Assembly (NCBI GenBank): GCA_025642075.2
Contig: JAODUO010000071.1
Location: 498,501 to 562,500, forward strand
Direction: 5' to 3'
Length of the DNA: 64,000 nt
DNA from: Ridgeia piscesae
Lineage: Eukaryota > Annelida > Polychaeta > Sabellida > Siboglinidae
A program made the translations under genes and the position numbers. Positions within the stretch are counted from its first letter, which is position 1. Each line of letters opens with the position of its first letter. This document shows positions 34,301-49,300 of this stretch, in pieces. Under the pieces are notes generated by a model. The model saw only the letters and a program-made list of their open reading frames with translations. It ran no database searches and was not told the DNA's origin.

Positions 34301-35700
34301 AGTCTTGTATTTAACGTTGGGTTGATCGCAATAATCGAGCCTCAAAACGTACAACAGTACTTATTCGTAATTGGTATATGAAACGACGACAACCATGGTC
34401 ATCCCAACACCGTGATGAAAACTCGCTACATTGGCGCCACCTGTCAAATAGTTCAGATTGAATACACCTATCACTGGCTAGATGACGCCAATGTGGCTAT
34501 TTTCCTCGCGATACGAAGTTACACTCCACAGTTACGTCGTCAAGTTTCATCGACACTATCTTCGTCGGTCTCTTGGCATTTCGGCTGCATTGTTCAGTTT
34601 CCGCTATTGTGGCATAACGCTGACTTTAGATAAAACACAAGTTATGGTGTTTTTTTTATAAACAAACAACACAACAGATTAATGCAAGAAATGTAAAACA
34701 TTTTAATTATCGATGTAATTAGTACATCATAGAAATGATAATTTGATAGTAATTCACTCCACTTCACTTATTCACTTTCAGATGAAAGTACTGTTGAGGC
34801 AGGCAATATATGTTTCTTTGAAGCCGATGCCTAAACAGAAGAAATTTAAAACTATCATTTAAATAAACTATTTAACAATAAAACAAACAGTATTTAATCT
34901 ATTAAGTATACCGTGAGTTAGACAATCTTAAGACTAATCATAATATCAACATATTTCACAGCAATGTGAAATAAAGGTACATGAAGCAACCCAAGGCATA
35001 ATATTGTCGGCTGTAGTGTAATTGTTCCGGTGTGATGGAAGCTTGGGAAGCTGGTGTTGAGATTAACTTTGAATTTATTAAGTCTTCTGATATGTCATGA
35101 GTTATATTTTTTTATAAACCGCCCACGATAATCGAAGCTGAAGATAAAGCGGCATAGATGTGAACAATTTCACCGTCGATCTATGACGGCGGCGACGATT
35201 ATATTTAATAATTACGCACATTTCTGCTGCTCACCTTTAATAACATGCTTGCCTAATGTGTGTTAACTATTAAAACAGCCCAGTAAACTGATTCCCCTAT
35301 TAGCAAACGGTTTGTGACATTATATCATAATATTCTACATAATTTTTTAATTCTATGAAATATTAATGACTATTTTTATAAAATATTCTTTATACTTTTT
35401 ATACACATTTTGGACACTATATGTTCAATTGAGATATTTACCAAGCTGCCAAGGTGACTGACTATATAATACTGTGAATTCCTACAACAGTATTATAGGT
35501 TTCGAACTATAAAACAATGTTATTGCATCACTGGGCTGGGATCTCTTTGTGTAAACTCCCATTAGCATATTACTGATTAATGACGTTGATTGACACCTCT
35601 TAAGATCATATCGTTGTAAACACAATACATACAAGTTATATTATTGTAAACACAATACCTACAGATATATATTATAATTATGTTGTCGAGTGCCAGAAAC
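34301..35700. other. Intergenic, nothing recognised
   Basis: Short open frame at 34412-34633 has no recognisable homology; the rest is AT-rich. Confidence 0.45.
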
Positions 35701-35917
35701 AACAAGAACAAGAGACAGAAACAACTAGAACGTCACCCGTTTTGTTGGCCGTTTGTGTACAGTCGCGTGAATACCGCTACGGTTTATCGCAATGCGTATT
35801 GGGTCGCAAAACTTCCGCTTGAATTTGAGGCGTGTGTTGGGCTTTAATTTTCGTCAATTTATTGTAGTAGCGTCACTTAAAATTCCTTAATAAAATTGTT
35901 GAAGGTACCATCTAATT
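35701..35917 (+). promoter_or_regulatory. Proximal 5' flank and 5' UTR of ATF6
   Basis: Immediately upstream of the ATF6 ATG. It has ACGTCACC (CRE-like half, 35731) and AGCGTCACTT (35870), and modest CpG content. No TATA box at a convincing distance. The transcription start is not located. Confidence 0.4.
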
Positions 35918-35990
35918 ATGGCGGTGTCATTTCCTGCGCAATTAATTGATTCATATATGGAAGACAATTTGATGAAAGAAGAAGATTTGG
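35918..35990 (+). CDS. ATF6: ATF6 exon 1 (residues 1-24, phase 1 out)
   Basis: [24 protein letters not shown], then G|GTGAGT. Good start context (ATTATGG). Confidence 0.88.
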
Positions 35991-37499
35991 GTGAGTTGTC
36001 AAATTAAATGCGACTGTCACTGTCAGTGTCAGTGTCATGTCCGTCAATATAACTAATTTTAACTGTGTTGTTGACATTATCAGTGGTGTTTTTATGTATT
36101 CGACTTTAGCTTCACTTTGGTGGAATATCACAACCGTCTTCGTGTGCATCTTTTAACGTTCCAGTCCACAGCTGGACCGTTACATTATGGCATACTGTTT
36201 CAGTGTTTGTAATTGTATCTTCGTTGTAACAGGCACTTATCTTTATTCCTGGATTCTGCTCAAGAGTATTTTCCCCATATACATAGTCTAATGATATGCG
36301 GAAGTAATTGTAGTAATTAATCGGGACCAGGGTAGTGTTTAACTCATTGTTTGGGACCATTTCATTAGTTATCGGTGCTGTTCTTTGCTTATAGTTATAA
36401 AGATCATGTTGACTAGCACAGGATTAATTTACTGTGCAAGCCACTTGAATGGATCCGTCATTCAAAATAGCTCAGAATTTTTCCTGAGGGTTTGACTGTG
36501 ATGTCTGCTTTAACATGTTAGATTAATTACATAGTTAAAGGATAGTTTACTAGTTTACGTTAATAATAAAATACATTTCAGTCATTATAATATCTGTATC
36601 TATCTGTACCAGCTCTATGGTTATATTTATTCATGGATATGTAAATATTTTTTTAGTATTAACCCTTTATATTACACTTGATAATAACAAGTTGTTATGA
36701 ACATTGACTGCATATAAACAATTCCCATCGCGACAATAAATATGTCTTTTTGAATAAAATAAGTTTGAATAAAATTTCAGAATGATATTGATAGTCTGAA
36801 GAGGACTCCATTATATGACCTTAATATTTACCATAAATGTTCCCTGTGAATGCTATAGAATGTTTTTTTTCTCAAAAAAAATGATATACTGAGCTCAATC
36901 TTTGCTACTTTGAACACAATGTCACTGTTCATTGCTGTTTCAGAGAATACATTTTGTAACCAAGTATTTGTATGCAAAGATATTTATTCTGCTATTGAAA
37001 CAACATAAATAAATATTAATAACCCATAAGGAACATACATTATACATACTTTAAAGATACTGTTTGTCATGAGTGGTCAAAACTGGTCATGTTCTTCATA
37101 TTTAAAAGCATAATTATTTGCGAGGAATTTTAAAAGCTGATCATTCCATGGAGACCATGTAGCTATATTATCAGTTATGCCTTAACAATGGGTTTCAGAC
37201 CTGTGTAATGATGTGGTGTTTGTAGTTAGTTTCAGGTCATACAACATCTCATCTGGCTTGTATGTAATTCTATGTATATGAGTTAACATCTATGCATCTA
37301 CCAAAAATAAATATGTGACTGGCAAAGTTGTTATCCTGCATAAAGCCCTGATGGAGACTTATTGTAATATACAACTTATATGACTTCATGCACTGCCAGT
37401 GAAATGGCTGATAGTGATAGGTGATAAATTTTTTTATTTATATACAGTATTGCGTATTATTACATGATTTTATTATTTAGTTTTAATGACCTTGAAACA

Positions 37500-37565
<66 letters not shown>

Positions 37566-37594
37566 TATATATATATATATATATTATATGTATA

Positions 37595-37669
<75 letters not shown>

Positions 37670-40045
37670 AAGACAAGCTGCCCACAGTCAATAATAATAT
37701 TGAATTGATGAGGATCATGAAAATTAGATTAGCATCAGTTATGATCAAATTAACATAAATTCAGAATAAAACAGGAAGAGAAGGTCAGTTTAGAAGTAAA
37801 AAAGAATATGGACTGGCTATGTCCGTAAAAATAGGAAAAATTCAGACGGTCACTGTATGACGGCCGTGATTTGGACACCAGAAGAGATGTGAAGATATGT
37901 CACATTAAGACAACTGTTGATGCAATCGGTGAACAGAGAAAGAGAATAATACAAATAGAAAATTATAAGTGTCCAAATTCAGACACGGTACATACTACAT
38001 AGTACATAGACAGTGCTCTGTATGTTCACACAGCTGAAAATGTAATTATACACAGTCATTACAGTATATCTTAACGACCAGGAGAATAAAATAGTTGAGA
38101 AAACATGTTGATTTTTAAGAAATGTTTGGAAAGGCTAGTTGCTTGCCTTAGTGGTAAAGCCTGGAAGGCACAAATTGAATGGAATCCGTAACGGACAGAC
38201 AGCCTGCAGTGTTTTACTGCCCGTGTGACAAATGTGTACCTGTTAGTCAGCATGTCTGCATAATTTATGTTGTCAATGATAAGCGTATGCTCAGTTGCTC
38301 ATTACAGAATGGCTGTGCCACACTTGAATGAGTTCTCATGCATTATGTAGATGTGTTAACAGCGACAAACTCACCGCTTTATAATATGACTGTAGTGACT
38401 AGTGACTGACACTGACTGACTGTGGATTGTAGATGATGAGATAGTTCTTTGTTTGGCTGTAGCTAATAGGTCAGTTCGGTAGATAACGGTAATAATAGGC
38501 AAGTTTCTTGCAGACACTAAACCGTTAGTTACCATAAAGATAGTACTTCACGTGTTTTATTGACACCCAGGCCATGAATGCAGGGGGAGGCTTTTGAAAA
38601 TGTTTCTATGAAGCACAAGTTCGTTGACTCTGAGCGTCACAACAGCGCAGCACTTAAAGGCCAACCATTATAAATTTAAAGAAATTCATACTACATCAAT
38701 GTTATAGTAAAGCAACTGTGAGAGCATGAAGTGTTAAACTGACAATAATTTAGTAATTTTAGCGTGTCTGATCAGAGATATTGTATATCAAACAAGTAGT
38801 TCATTGAGTGTTAATTTTGAGCAAGTGAAACTGGGTTGTTAAATTAATCACTCAATGCTTGTCATCCTGTCAACGGTTTTGAAGACAGACCCTTGTGTAG
38901 CCGAGGTCATGGGGTAGACCATCATGAGTTCATGGCAAGGATGACCTTAAAGTATTGTCAAATATAGCCACTGAGCCACGAGGCTGCTTGACCTCTGCGA
39001 AGCAGTGTCCAGGCCAAAGTACTCTATTCCTGGCTACTCAATTCACGACTTGCACAAAGAATAATAATTATTGTTTGGTACCTGTTAGTTGTACTAGTGT
39101 ATCAACTAGTACCTGTTTGAATGTGTCAATGGGACATGCAAATAGAGTAATCTACAGTGTATCTGTAATATGCAGAATATACTTATATGTGTAAATCTTA
39201 CTAATAGGCTAATTGTAACTGCATCACCCCTCAGCCTATAGAAACAATCAAATCTTTTCGTGAATATTCCTTCTTTCATAAATTTTTTGACCACTAGTGT
39301 CTGATCTATTGATTGATGATTTATTTAAAAAAGCACCATGACAGTGGTCATTTTGAGCAAATACTTACAAAGTTGTGTGGGTTTAACATCAACATACTAT
39401 ATTGATAATAACTGTGAAATCTGATACCCTTGGCTAATAGCCTTCTTGCATGAGTATTGGCCAATTTATAAATACTTATCATAAAAATAGTCAAACAGTG
39501 ATAGTGGGTTCACCTTAAATAAACAACCAGCCATCTATTTTGGTCGGAACATGTGTTTGACACCAACCAAGTAATCGTGCCTTTCCCATGACAGCCCTCA
39601 CTATATTTAGAAAAGTGACTTAATGACTGTTGTATAATTACTGGCAACATACCCATAGGACGTAAGAAAGACCAGAGGCTTGTGTTTGCATAAAGACTAA
39701 CGAGCAACCAAAAAAGTTGACAGTATTGTGAATTTATCTGACAGTTTTGACAAATCCAACTCTCTGTGAAAAAAGGTACACTAATTGCTAGACTATTCAA
39801 GTGAAGCAACTTCAAGCAACGGGGGAAAGGAAGTTGATCATGAGAGACTTTTGTTTTGTCAGTCTTGAAGTAATACCCAGCAGTAAGTGTTGAAAAAAAC
39901 AAAACAAAACAGTTTTGTACATATATGCAGTGGGGTCTCTAACTGGTTTAAATGACTAAATTATAATGTACTAAAATACAATGTTGACGTAGCTCCATAG
40001 TCATTGCGTACTGTTTGGTGATTTACAAAGTAATTTGTTAAATGT

Positions 40046-40141
<96 letters not shown>

Positions 40142-40270
40142 GTGTGTGGTGTGAGGTGTGAGTGTGTGTGTGTTATATAATTATGTATTAAATATATAAT
40201 TATATATATATAATTATGTATATATATATATAATTATGTATGTGTATATATATGTATGTATATATGTCTG

Positions 40271-40331
<61 letters not shown>

Positions 40332-43300
40332 TGATATAATTACGTGTGCTCGAGAAGGAAGTACCTTTTGATAACTCTAATGCCTACAGGCTCCAGTTGG
40401 CCTCACACTAGCCTTGAAGGCAGGACCATTGTGGGGTCAGTGTTGCACGGGTGGACTTTAACAAAGACAACTAAATAAATAAAACATCACTTAGCGTTAT
40501 TTCTCTGCCAGTAATCTCCCAGATTGTGTTCATATAGAATTACAAGGTAATTGTTTATTTATATGTTTCACCTCGAGGTAACCCACTGCCCTCGACTGAC
40601 ATCTGTCCTGTTGTTTTCGGTGGCGGATATGTAATCTATGTCATCACCGAATCCACACTGCGTATTGCCGAAGGAGTGAATATATATAGGAGTAGACTGT
40701 CAGTTGTGGAAATAGCCTAAATGCTAACACTAGGGAGTGCGAAGTGGGAACAGCAATGCAAATACCACTAGGCAGGTAACATCTGTGGCTGCTTTGAGAT
40801 CGAATCATCCCTTGTGTCATTGTAGTCGGCTGTGGCCACTGGCCATGTGGCCCGCATTGTTTGTAGTGACAAAGTGATCACAATTGTCTCGGTCGCGCAT
40901 GGGTGGGTTCATTTCGATGTGGCCGCGGCCCTAGCATGCATCAGCTGGTCGTAAGCACGTGGCTGTTACCTGTGGTTTGTTGCTGGACGGAGAAGAGCCA
41001 GGAAGTGTCATTGTTGTTGACAGACGCCACAAGGACAGGTCTTTGTGTGCCGGAGATGTTATCCAGCTGAATGGACAATTCAGGTGGTGTAGGCAGGAGA
41101 TTGCAAGACAGTTGACTGACTGTCCATAAGCGATCGGTGTGTTGTCATATCAGCGTGAGACTCTGGCATGTGAGGGTGGAGGCTGTTTGTCAACACACTG
41201 GAAGGTGGATGTCAAAAACACAAGGGAACACAGATGTATGGGGGGTGGTCGTGTCGGATTAATCGTTGAAGATGGCGATGGACTGGCTGCGTCGAGTGAT
41301 ATCTCCTCTGTCAGGTAAATGATTAGTGGTCACCACTTAACACACGTGAACCAAAAACGAGGCTAACTGCTGTTTTCTGTGTGAGATGTATTTTGGTTAC
41401 TGTATAAATAATCATGACGGGAAAGTGTTGTATTTGGTGTCGTGGTCTTCGGGGCAGTATTATTTTCTACTTAGACATGTTTGATTGGCTCGAGAAGCTG
41501 ATTTTTATGAAGCCGCTAAGGACGTCTTTAAGGCTAAGACGATTGTCTCAGTTAATGGTGTGATTCTGTGTCAGTACGCAAACACAGGCATTTATGCAAA
41601 CACCAAGTAACTGCGCAACTGTTAAATAAGTCCCCAGTCATCCTGGATGTGTCAGTTTGAATATGCATCTAAACAGTAAAATCCTTTGGGATAGTATCCC
41701 ACAGTTTAACATTAATCGTGAAGACTGTCATTATTGTAACTTTGGAGTTGGAATTATGTTTTATTTAGATTCCAGCACAATAATCGCCACATGGTCGGTG
41801 GAGTCAAACACCATTGCACAATGCCATAAGGTGTGCTAGTCATTTATTTATAAACCCAAAACATGTGCTCCATTATTAGGATGGTTAAAAATTTATCTGA
41901 TTTACCAAATAGTCACAGTAGACAGACTGATTTATATCTCGGTGGACAATGTTTGTGAGGCAGCACCAGAAACAAGCTGTCTTCTTTCAACTACACACGC
42001 ATTTATCAACCATGTTATCGTATAAAGCATCCTTTGGTCTCCATAATTCATATCGAAACAGGAAATGCTCTCATGTACATGGTTTCTTCTGTATTTCATA
42101 TATAATCTTGAATCTTCACATTGCATCTCAATATATTATACATACAGTGTACAAGGTTCCTTCAGTGTGATATTTAAAAGGTGCCCTTTTCACGCAGTGA
42201 TCTATTTAAAGGCACCTTCCCAGTTTCATTTTTTCACAATTAGATCCGAATTGGCATCTTCACACGAATAACATGTTATAGGATTATTGTCATGTACACA
42301 CATTTTTTCTAACATTACACCATTCATAAACGTTTTTTCAGTGCAACCCTTAAACATACACACACTGCCGGACCATAATAGTTAATACAGTGTACATGGA
42401 TCATAATAGTTAATACCTGGATCATAATAGTTAATACTATAGATAATCTATAGTGTACCGGTAAACGTTTCTGGAAAGTCAGTTTTATTCCACAAGTGCA
42501 ATCTGAGAGAGTTATGAGGATCTGACTGCGTCGTAGACTGGTAGTTGGTAGGTGTTTTATTCAACTTTGTCACCAGTCTGTCCTGTTGTATTCACTCAGT
42601 TCACTGTATCGTACATGTACGTGCTTGGTGTCCTATGCACTGTCAACTTTAGTCACACAGTTCTTTGTCTGTGTCATCTGTAGTTGACAATGCTCTTCAT
42701 GCATTGGTCTGCACCACGGCTTTCTGCAGGATCACATTTTTGCCTGACATATTATTTTTGGTGGACGTGTGGATGTCAACTCATATACATACAAGCCAGT
42801 TGAGATGTGTTTTATGACCTGAAAGAAACTACACACACTTATTTTTTTATAATAATTACAATTTCTTGTATATTTATTTATTTATTATTATTATTATTTT
42901 ATTATTGTCGTGAACTATAATTATATTTATCTGAAGCTTTATTGTATGTATGTATGTATATTATGTATGTATGTAACAGTGTTGGCTGATGATGGCCCAG
43001 TGAAAATCACGATATACCACCATTATCACGCGATAATCATATTGTTACTGTCAGGAAATAAATCTTTTACTTACTACTTTCTATAGTGCCAATTTTCAAG
43101 GCATAACTTACAATACTATGATTTTTGAAGACTTTGCTCTTTCATTTGTTTCCCATCCATTGATATTTCAACTTTCCACAATGGGTTTACCCATGTCCAA
43201 GTGACGGTTGGATGGGTCTCTGTCATCATTTCTATGTAGAAAATGACTTTGGATTCGATTTAGATCTGCTATTTGACGGCTCACTCCATTCATTCAGTTG

Positions 43301-46300
43301 GTCTTATTGCCTAGGCCTAGGGGGCAGTTGCAGTAGATAAGGAAGTTTTGTTATTGTTTAGACAAGGAAGTTGTGTTGAAAATTGGCATTGGTGATTCAT
43401 CCAACACATGGCTGGACCTGATAATTATTACTGATGAACCATTTCTAACTTACTGCTTGTGGGGTCAGTCCAGTTTCTAGGTCATCTGACAAGTACTGGT
43501 AGTATTTGATTCGGTTATTGTGTGAAAATAAACAGGGAATAATGCAGGACCATGAACTGTTGCTTGGTCTTGTTAAATGGTTTATAGCACTTCTTAATTT
43601 AGATACTTTCTTCAGCATGGTAGGCTTTGGGCAGTGTTCAGCTATTTATCCTAAGTTTGTAAAGATTATGTGTTTGTAGAGATTAACAACCTGAGTAGTA
43701 CAGGTATGCGTGAGTTTATTTACAGAGTACACATGTCCAAAAAAAAATTCTGTCAATGTCTGGTCACAGTTGACTGCATCTGGGAGCAATGACTGGTTTG
43801 AGTGATGTTTTATGTAGGTGTTGACACCTGTAGTGACCCAGTCAATTTAGACTGATGATGATGTATAGGCAGGTGTATGTAAGTTAAACAGGCCGCCACC
43901 CCTAACCTTTTCATTTACCCCCAAATATCTTCTTTAGACTTGACTTTGCTGCTCTCATTCTGTCAACCTGCCTTTATCAACAGACTTCTGTTTACAGGTT
44001 GCTTCTCGTTGGATTTATATAGTTTTGAAATATTTAGAATTGAACCTGTGTCCAATTTGGTGTATGCGATGACTGTCTGTACAAATGAACAATTTTGTTA
44101 TTTAGGTTTGTTAGTTGGTGGCAGCTTCTCAATAAGCAAATAATTGTTTGTTTATTTTTGGTTTAGCTGTCAATAAACTTACATAATAAGGAATCCCTAT
44201 TTGACATTCTCGCAGGCAGGAGATGTGCCAGGAGTTGTACATAAGTACATACCCCTCATGCACAAGGATCTTATTTCTCACTCTCAAAATTGTAGCAAAA
44301 TATATATGTTGTTCTTTTATTAACCAACTAAACATGTATGTACACATCACATACTATAAATCCAGGTTAGTCCCACGTTCTTTAATGCCATGATAATTTT
44401 TCAGACATATTTGCATGTAACTGTGCATACACTAACCCAATGGATTAACAAACCATGGGTAACAGTTTTACCACCTTTGTAGTGTAACATGTAACTGTGC
44501 GTACATTAACCCCAATGGAACAACAAGCCATGGGTAACAGTTAAAACCTTTGTAGTGTAACATGTAACTGTGTGTACACTTATACAATGGAACAACAAGC
44601 CATGGGTAACAGTTACCACTTACCACCTTTGTAGTGTAACATGTAACTGTGTGTACACTTATACAATGGAACAACAAGCCATGGGTAACAGTTACCACTT
44701 ACCACCTTTGTAGTGTAACATGTAACTGTGTGTACACTTATACAATGGAACAACAAGCCATGGGTAACAGTTACCACTTACCACCTTTGTAGTGTAACAT
44801 GTAACTGTGTGTACACTTATACAATGGAACAACAAGCCATGGGTAACAGTTACCACTTACCACCTTTGTAGTGTAACATGTAACTGTGTGTACACTTATA
44901 CAATGGAACAACAAGCCATGGGTAACAGTTAAAACCTTTATAGTGTCTTTGTAAGTTTATTTGGCAGTTTCATTTTATGGTAATATCCAGTTACGCTGGC
45001 ATGTGTTTCAAACATGTTTCCGGTCATATCGTTTGTGATGTAAAGGTTGGGGAAAGGAAAGCAAGACAGTGAAACTTTGTCCATTTAAATGTGATACGTC
45101 TATCATAGTCCTGTTGTTTGATAATTGGTTGATGGTTAGTTTGCTATGTTGCATTTTTATGCTAGTATTTATATCTAGATTAACTTTAATTATTTACTTT
45201 ATTTTACCAACCGCTTTTATCAGCTTGGGTATTGCCGGGGGGGTGGGGGTGGGGGGTAGGGTGGAGTTGACAGTCTTTTGCAAGCTGAAAGGCTCTGGAT
45301 AGGCGCTATGTTTTAATGTTGTAATGTTGTATGTTGTCAATGTTTCCTTTAAGTCCTTGATGCAGATTGTACATTAACATTTATATTAAAGTAATTATCC
45401 TGGCACCCGGGTAGTAATGCTTTGTTTATTAGAGCCCCATCGAGATGTCAGTCTCGACTTGTGTGTCATCATGTTGTGTTTTTCGTTCAGATGCAGGTGG
45501 CCACATAGATGACCTGTCCAGTCTGCTCGATATTGAGTCAAACTTCAACACAGATGACTTCATACCAAACCTCCCCGATGAATTGCACGTAAGTGTTATC
45601 TGCCAGTAATGTGTTGTTCTAACTTCTAATCTAAAGAAAATATGTATGGATTGGAAGAAATTGTTTTAAATGAACTTGAACCTTACGAGGGTAAGAATGT
45701 TTAATTTTGTCGTTCCACTAAGAAGGTCACTGGGAGTGTTGATACAGTAATGAAATAGTAGCAGAAACTATGTTTTGGCTAATTTTATATTAGGATCGTT
45801 CCATGTGAATGAAATCACTGGATCTGGCACTAGCTTTTCATATGATAAGCAAGAGTCCAAAATGTGGTTTGGTTTTCGAGCTACATGTCAGTCTTAAATT
45901 TGGGACTTAACATTTCGTGACGGGTTCTTTGAAATAAAGTTTGTCATTGTTGGTTTCAGTTTGTCACTGTCGGTTTTAGTTTGCTGTTGTTGATTTAAGT
46001 TTATCAATGTTAGTTTAAGTTTCTATGTATGCAACTATGCACTGTATTTATAATGCAGTAGTTGTTGTTGTTGTTGAAATAAATTTCAATTAAAAAAATT
46101 CAATTCAATATCGTTGGTTTCAGTTTGACATTGTTGGTTTCATTTTGGCACTGTTGGTTTCAGTTTGGTATTGTTGGTTTCATGTTTGACGAGGTGGATG
46201 TGGGTGGAGGAGTGGCGGGGTCTGAGAACATGGACACAGCCACACTGGACTTCTGGAAGGAGCTCAGTGACAGCAGCGACAGCGGCATTGACTGTAAGTC

Positions 46301-49300
46301 CGTCTTTATTATAGGGTGGTAGAATTCAGGATGTACTTTTCTCAGAATCTCATTGTCTACCAATTTGCAAAGGAACCAGCCACTAAGTTACAGTAACAAG
46401 TGATACATATGGACTATTGCATTGTTAATAGTGAATATAGCTTACTAAAATGTGAAATGAAATCTGTCCATCTCTCGGGTGAATAACATCAAAAAGGTTT
46501 GCTAAAAATACACAAATCTCGAAGGAATGTCCAATTCGCATAAACCCTTCAAACTACAGTGACAGTGACAGTGACAGTGACAGTGACAGAGATGTCACTG
46601 TAGAGTGAACCATGGTCACATATGGCTCTTTATAATACAACGATAACACCAAGTCTGCTGGCCAATAGTTAGAGTATTAAACTGTTACGTAAATAATTCA
46701 AGAACAATACCACAAATAATCGTATGTTGATTTAAACAGGTAAACACAATTTAAATGTAAGATTATTAGATTTAAGATGTATATTTGGTGGAAGAAAATG
46801 ATTTAAATAATAAATTACACCAAAGGGAATCAAGTAGTAGTAGTAGTAGTAACCACCACCACCCACACACCACCACCACCACCACCACCACCACCACCAC
46901 CACCACACCACCACCACCACACCACCACCACCTCCACACACCACCACCACCACCACCACATCATCACAATATTCATTCACATTAAACCACTTCACATTCA
47001 TTATCACCACCAACCACCACCACCTCACCTTCCACCACACACCTCCACCACCGAACTCACAGCTTCACTCAACCAGAGCCCAGCTCCAGCCCCTCCAACT
47101 GCACCAGCATGTCCATCAGAGATTATTGATTAAGATTAAAACAGTTGACATGTCATGTTGTAGTCATGCCGAGCATGAAGCATGAGCCGTTGTCACCAGA
47201 GTCATGTAATGGCTCGGAGACGTCGTCAGGCGTGTCAGTGAAGCAGGAGCCTCAGTCTCCAGCCTCCTCCAACTGCTCCGAGATGTCCTCAGGAGACTTC
47301 ATGCAGCAACAGGTACACACAGGCACTGACATCACTGACCACACAGTGACCATACAGTGACCATACAGTGACCATACATTGACCATACAGTGACTGTGCA
47401 TTGACCATGTATTGGCCATACACTGACCATATACAGAGTCACTGACCACACAATGACCACACATTGACCATGCATTGTCCATACACTGACCACACAATGA
47501 TCATGTATTGACCATAGATTAACCATACACTGACTATACATTGACCATAAACTGACCATGCATTGACCATACACTGACTGTACACTGACCATACACTGAC
47601 CATGCATTGACCAGAGCTGTAACAAGTAGATTTATTTTGTACTTGAGTAAAAGTAACACTAGAAAAAGCTATTCAAGTAAAAGTACTTTTAGAAAAATGT
47701 ATTTGAAGTACAAGTAAAAAACTTCTACTTGAAGTCTTAAAAGTAAACGCAAAAGTACTTTTCTCCTGTAAAAGTAAACGCAAAAGTACTTTTCACAGCC
47801 AACTATTGTGAATAAAACAAAATGTTCACAATATAATTTATTGTATACCAAGCACATATCATTTGTTTACTAATATTTTGTTCTCTGCATAATAAATAAA
47901 TGTATTGAACGGTGTGGACCATCGTATTCATAAATAGAAGTAAGTAATCACGTTATTATAGGGTACTTAAATGTTTTATCATCTTGGGTGATAGATGGAT
48001 GTGTGAAGAATGTTGTCATTTGTGGTACTTGATGAAAGAATTCTAGATCAATGGTTATAATATTCTTTTCATAATAAGTGAATTTGTAATTGCAACATTT
48101 ATCTAAAAAAAACATTGAATCTTGACAATCTACTTACCATTTGGAGACCATCTACTCTTCTTCACTGTCCATTGGCTGTCCACTGACCATTTGTTGACCA
48201 CCGTCTGGACAATGATCCAGTGACCATCAACTGACTATTTACTGATCATCCACTGTCTTTCTGCTGATCATTTGTCAAAAAATTTGTTCTTTGACAATTG
48301 TAGAAGTCCAGTTGACCTGTCCTGAGTTTTCTCTGTCAATTAAAATTCTGCGTGTGACCCGTCAACCTTTGACATGCCAATAATGTTGATGACAATTGAT
48401 ATTTGAATATATTGATGATTTTGATAGAATACAGAATTGTAAAATAATTTATGATAGAATACAGAAAAGCACCTAGCACTGGTTAGAGTGTATTACATAT
48501 GTGTGTGTGTAGTAACACATCAGGTGGTTGTTGAGACCTACTCATGTCGTCCTGTTCACCCGTAGATCTCCATGGACGTAGCTCTCAGTGCTGCCGAGGC
48601 AGAACCCTTACAGCAGGAGGTGTGGACCGTAGCGAACATAAAACACGAAATGCCCGACACACCTCCTCGAACACCTCCGATGTACGTGAAACAGACGACT
48701 GTGGCGGCGGCGCCAACCGCAAAGAACATCCACGGACTGAAGATCGTGTTTCCCGTTGCCATGGACGACATGATGACGGTCGTCGCCACGCCAACCGAGT
48801 CCCATGTCAAGAGTGAGGTGCATGCTGGGAGGGTGAAGATTCAGCCAAAGCCGTGTCCGCCACCACAGAAGGTGACGGTCGTCGCAAAGTCCAGCACAAA
48901 TGGTGAGTCATGTTTCTGGTTGTTTGAGATGACTGCATTGGTTGTTTGAGATGACTGCATGGGTACAACACGAAGCCCAATGCAGGTAAAATGACAGTAG
49001 CGCAGTGGCTCAAGGATAGAGCTTTGGACTCTCGACTGAGAGAACCCGGGCTCGAATCCTTTGCTGCCATGTGAATCTGTTCACAAGTTTTTTCACTCTA
49101 CAGTTGTACCTCTTCATAACGACACTTGCTATAACGCGATTTGAACATAACGCGGTCAGTCGCGTACCCCAAATTTCTGCCGCCAGGGGAGAAATGAGCA
49201 TTACGGTTAACAATAACGCTGTAGTAACTGTATGTAACTTGTTTTATGAAGTTCTCGTGTTTGTCTTGAAACAATTTGTTCCCAAACAAGAAATTAAACG

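Larger units (their letters stand above)
35991..45490 (+). other. ATF6 intron 1 (9.5 kb)
   Basis: Holds AT and GT microsatellites, the 79-bp array, a G-rich run at about 45237-45266 and a candidate alternative first exon (41272-41314). The remainder shows no coding or repeat signal I can support. Confidence 0.6.

Noticed and set aside
34412..34633. 73-codon plus frame
   Set aside because: No recognised domain, no splice or promoter support; within chance length.
38100..38240. Possible second tRNA-derived SINE (CCTTAGTGGTAAAGCCTGGA)
   Set aside because: No box B match and no second copy in the window.
46732..47040. Val/Trp/Gly-rich minus frame
   Set aside because: The (CCA)n microsatellite read on the other strand.
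48544..49070. Alternative frames over ATF6 exon 5
   Set aside because: Shadows in other frames of a GC-rich coding exon.
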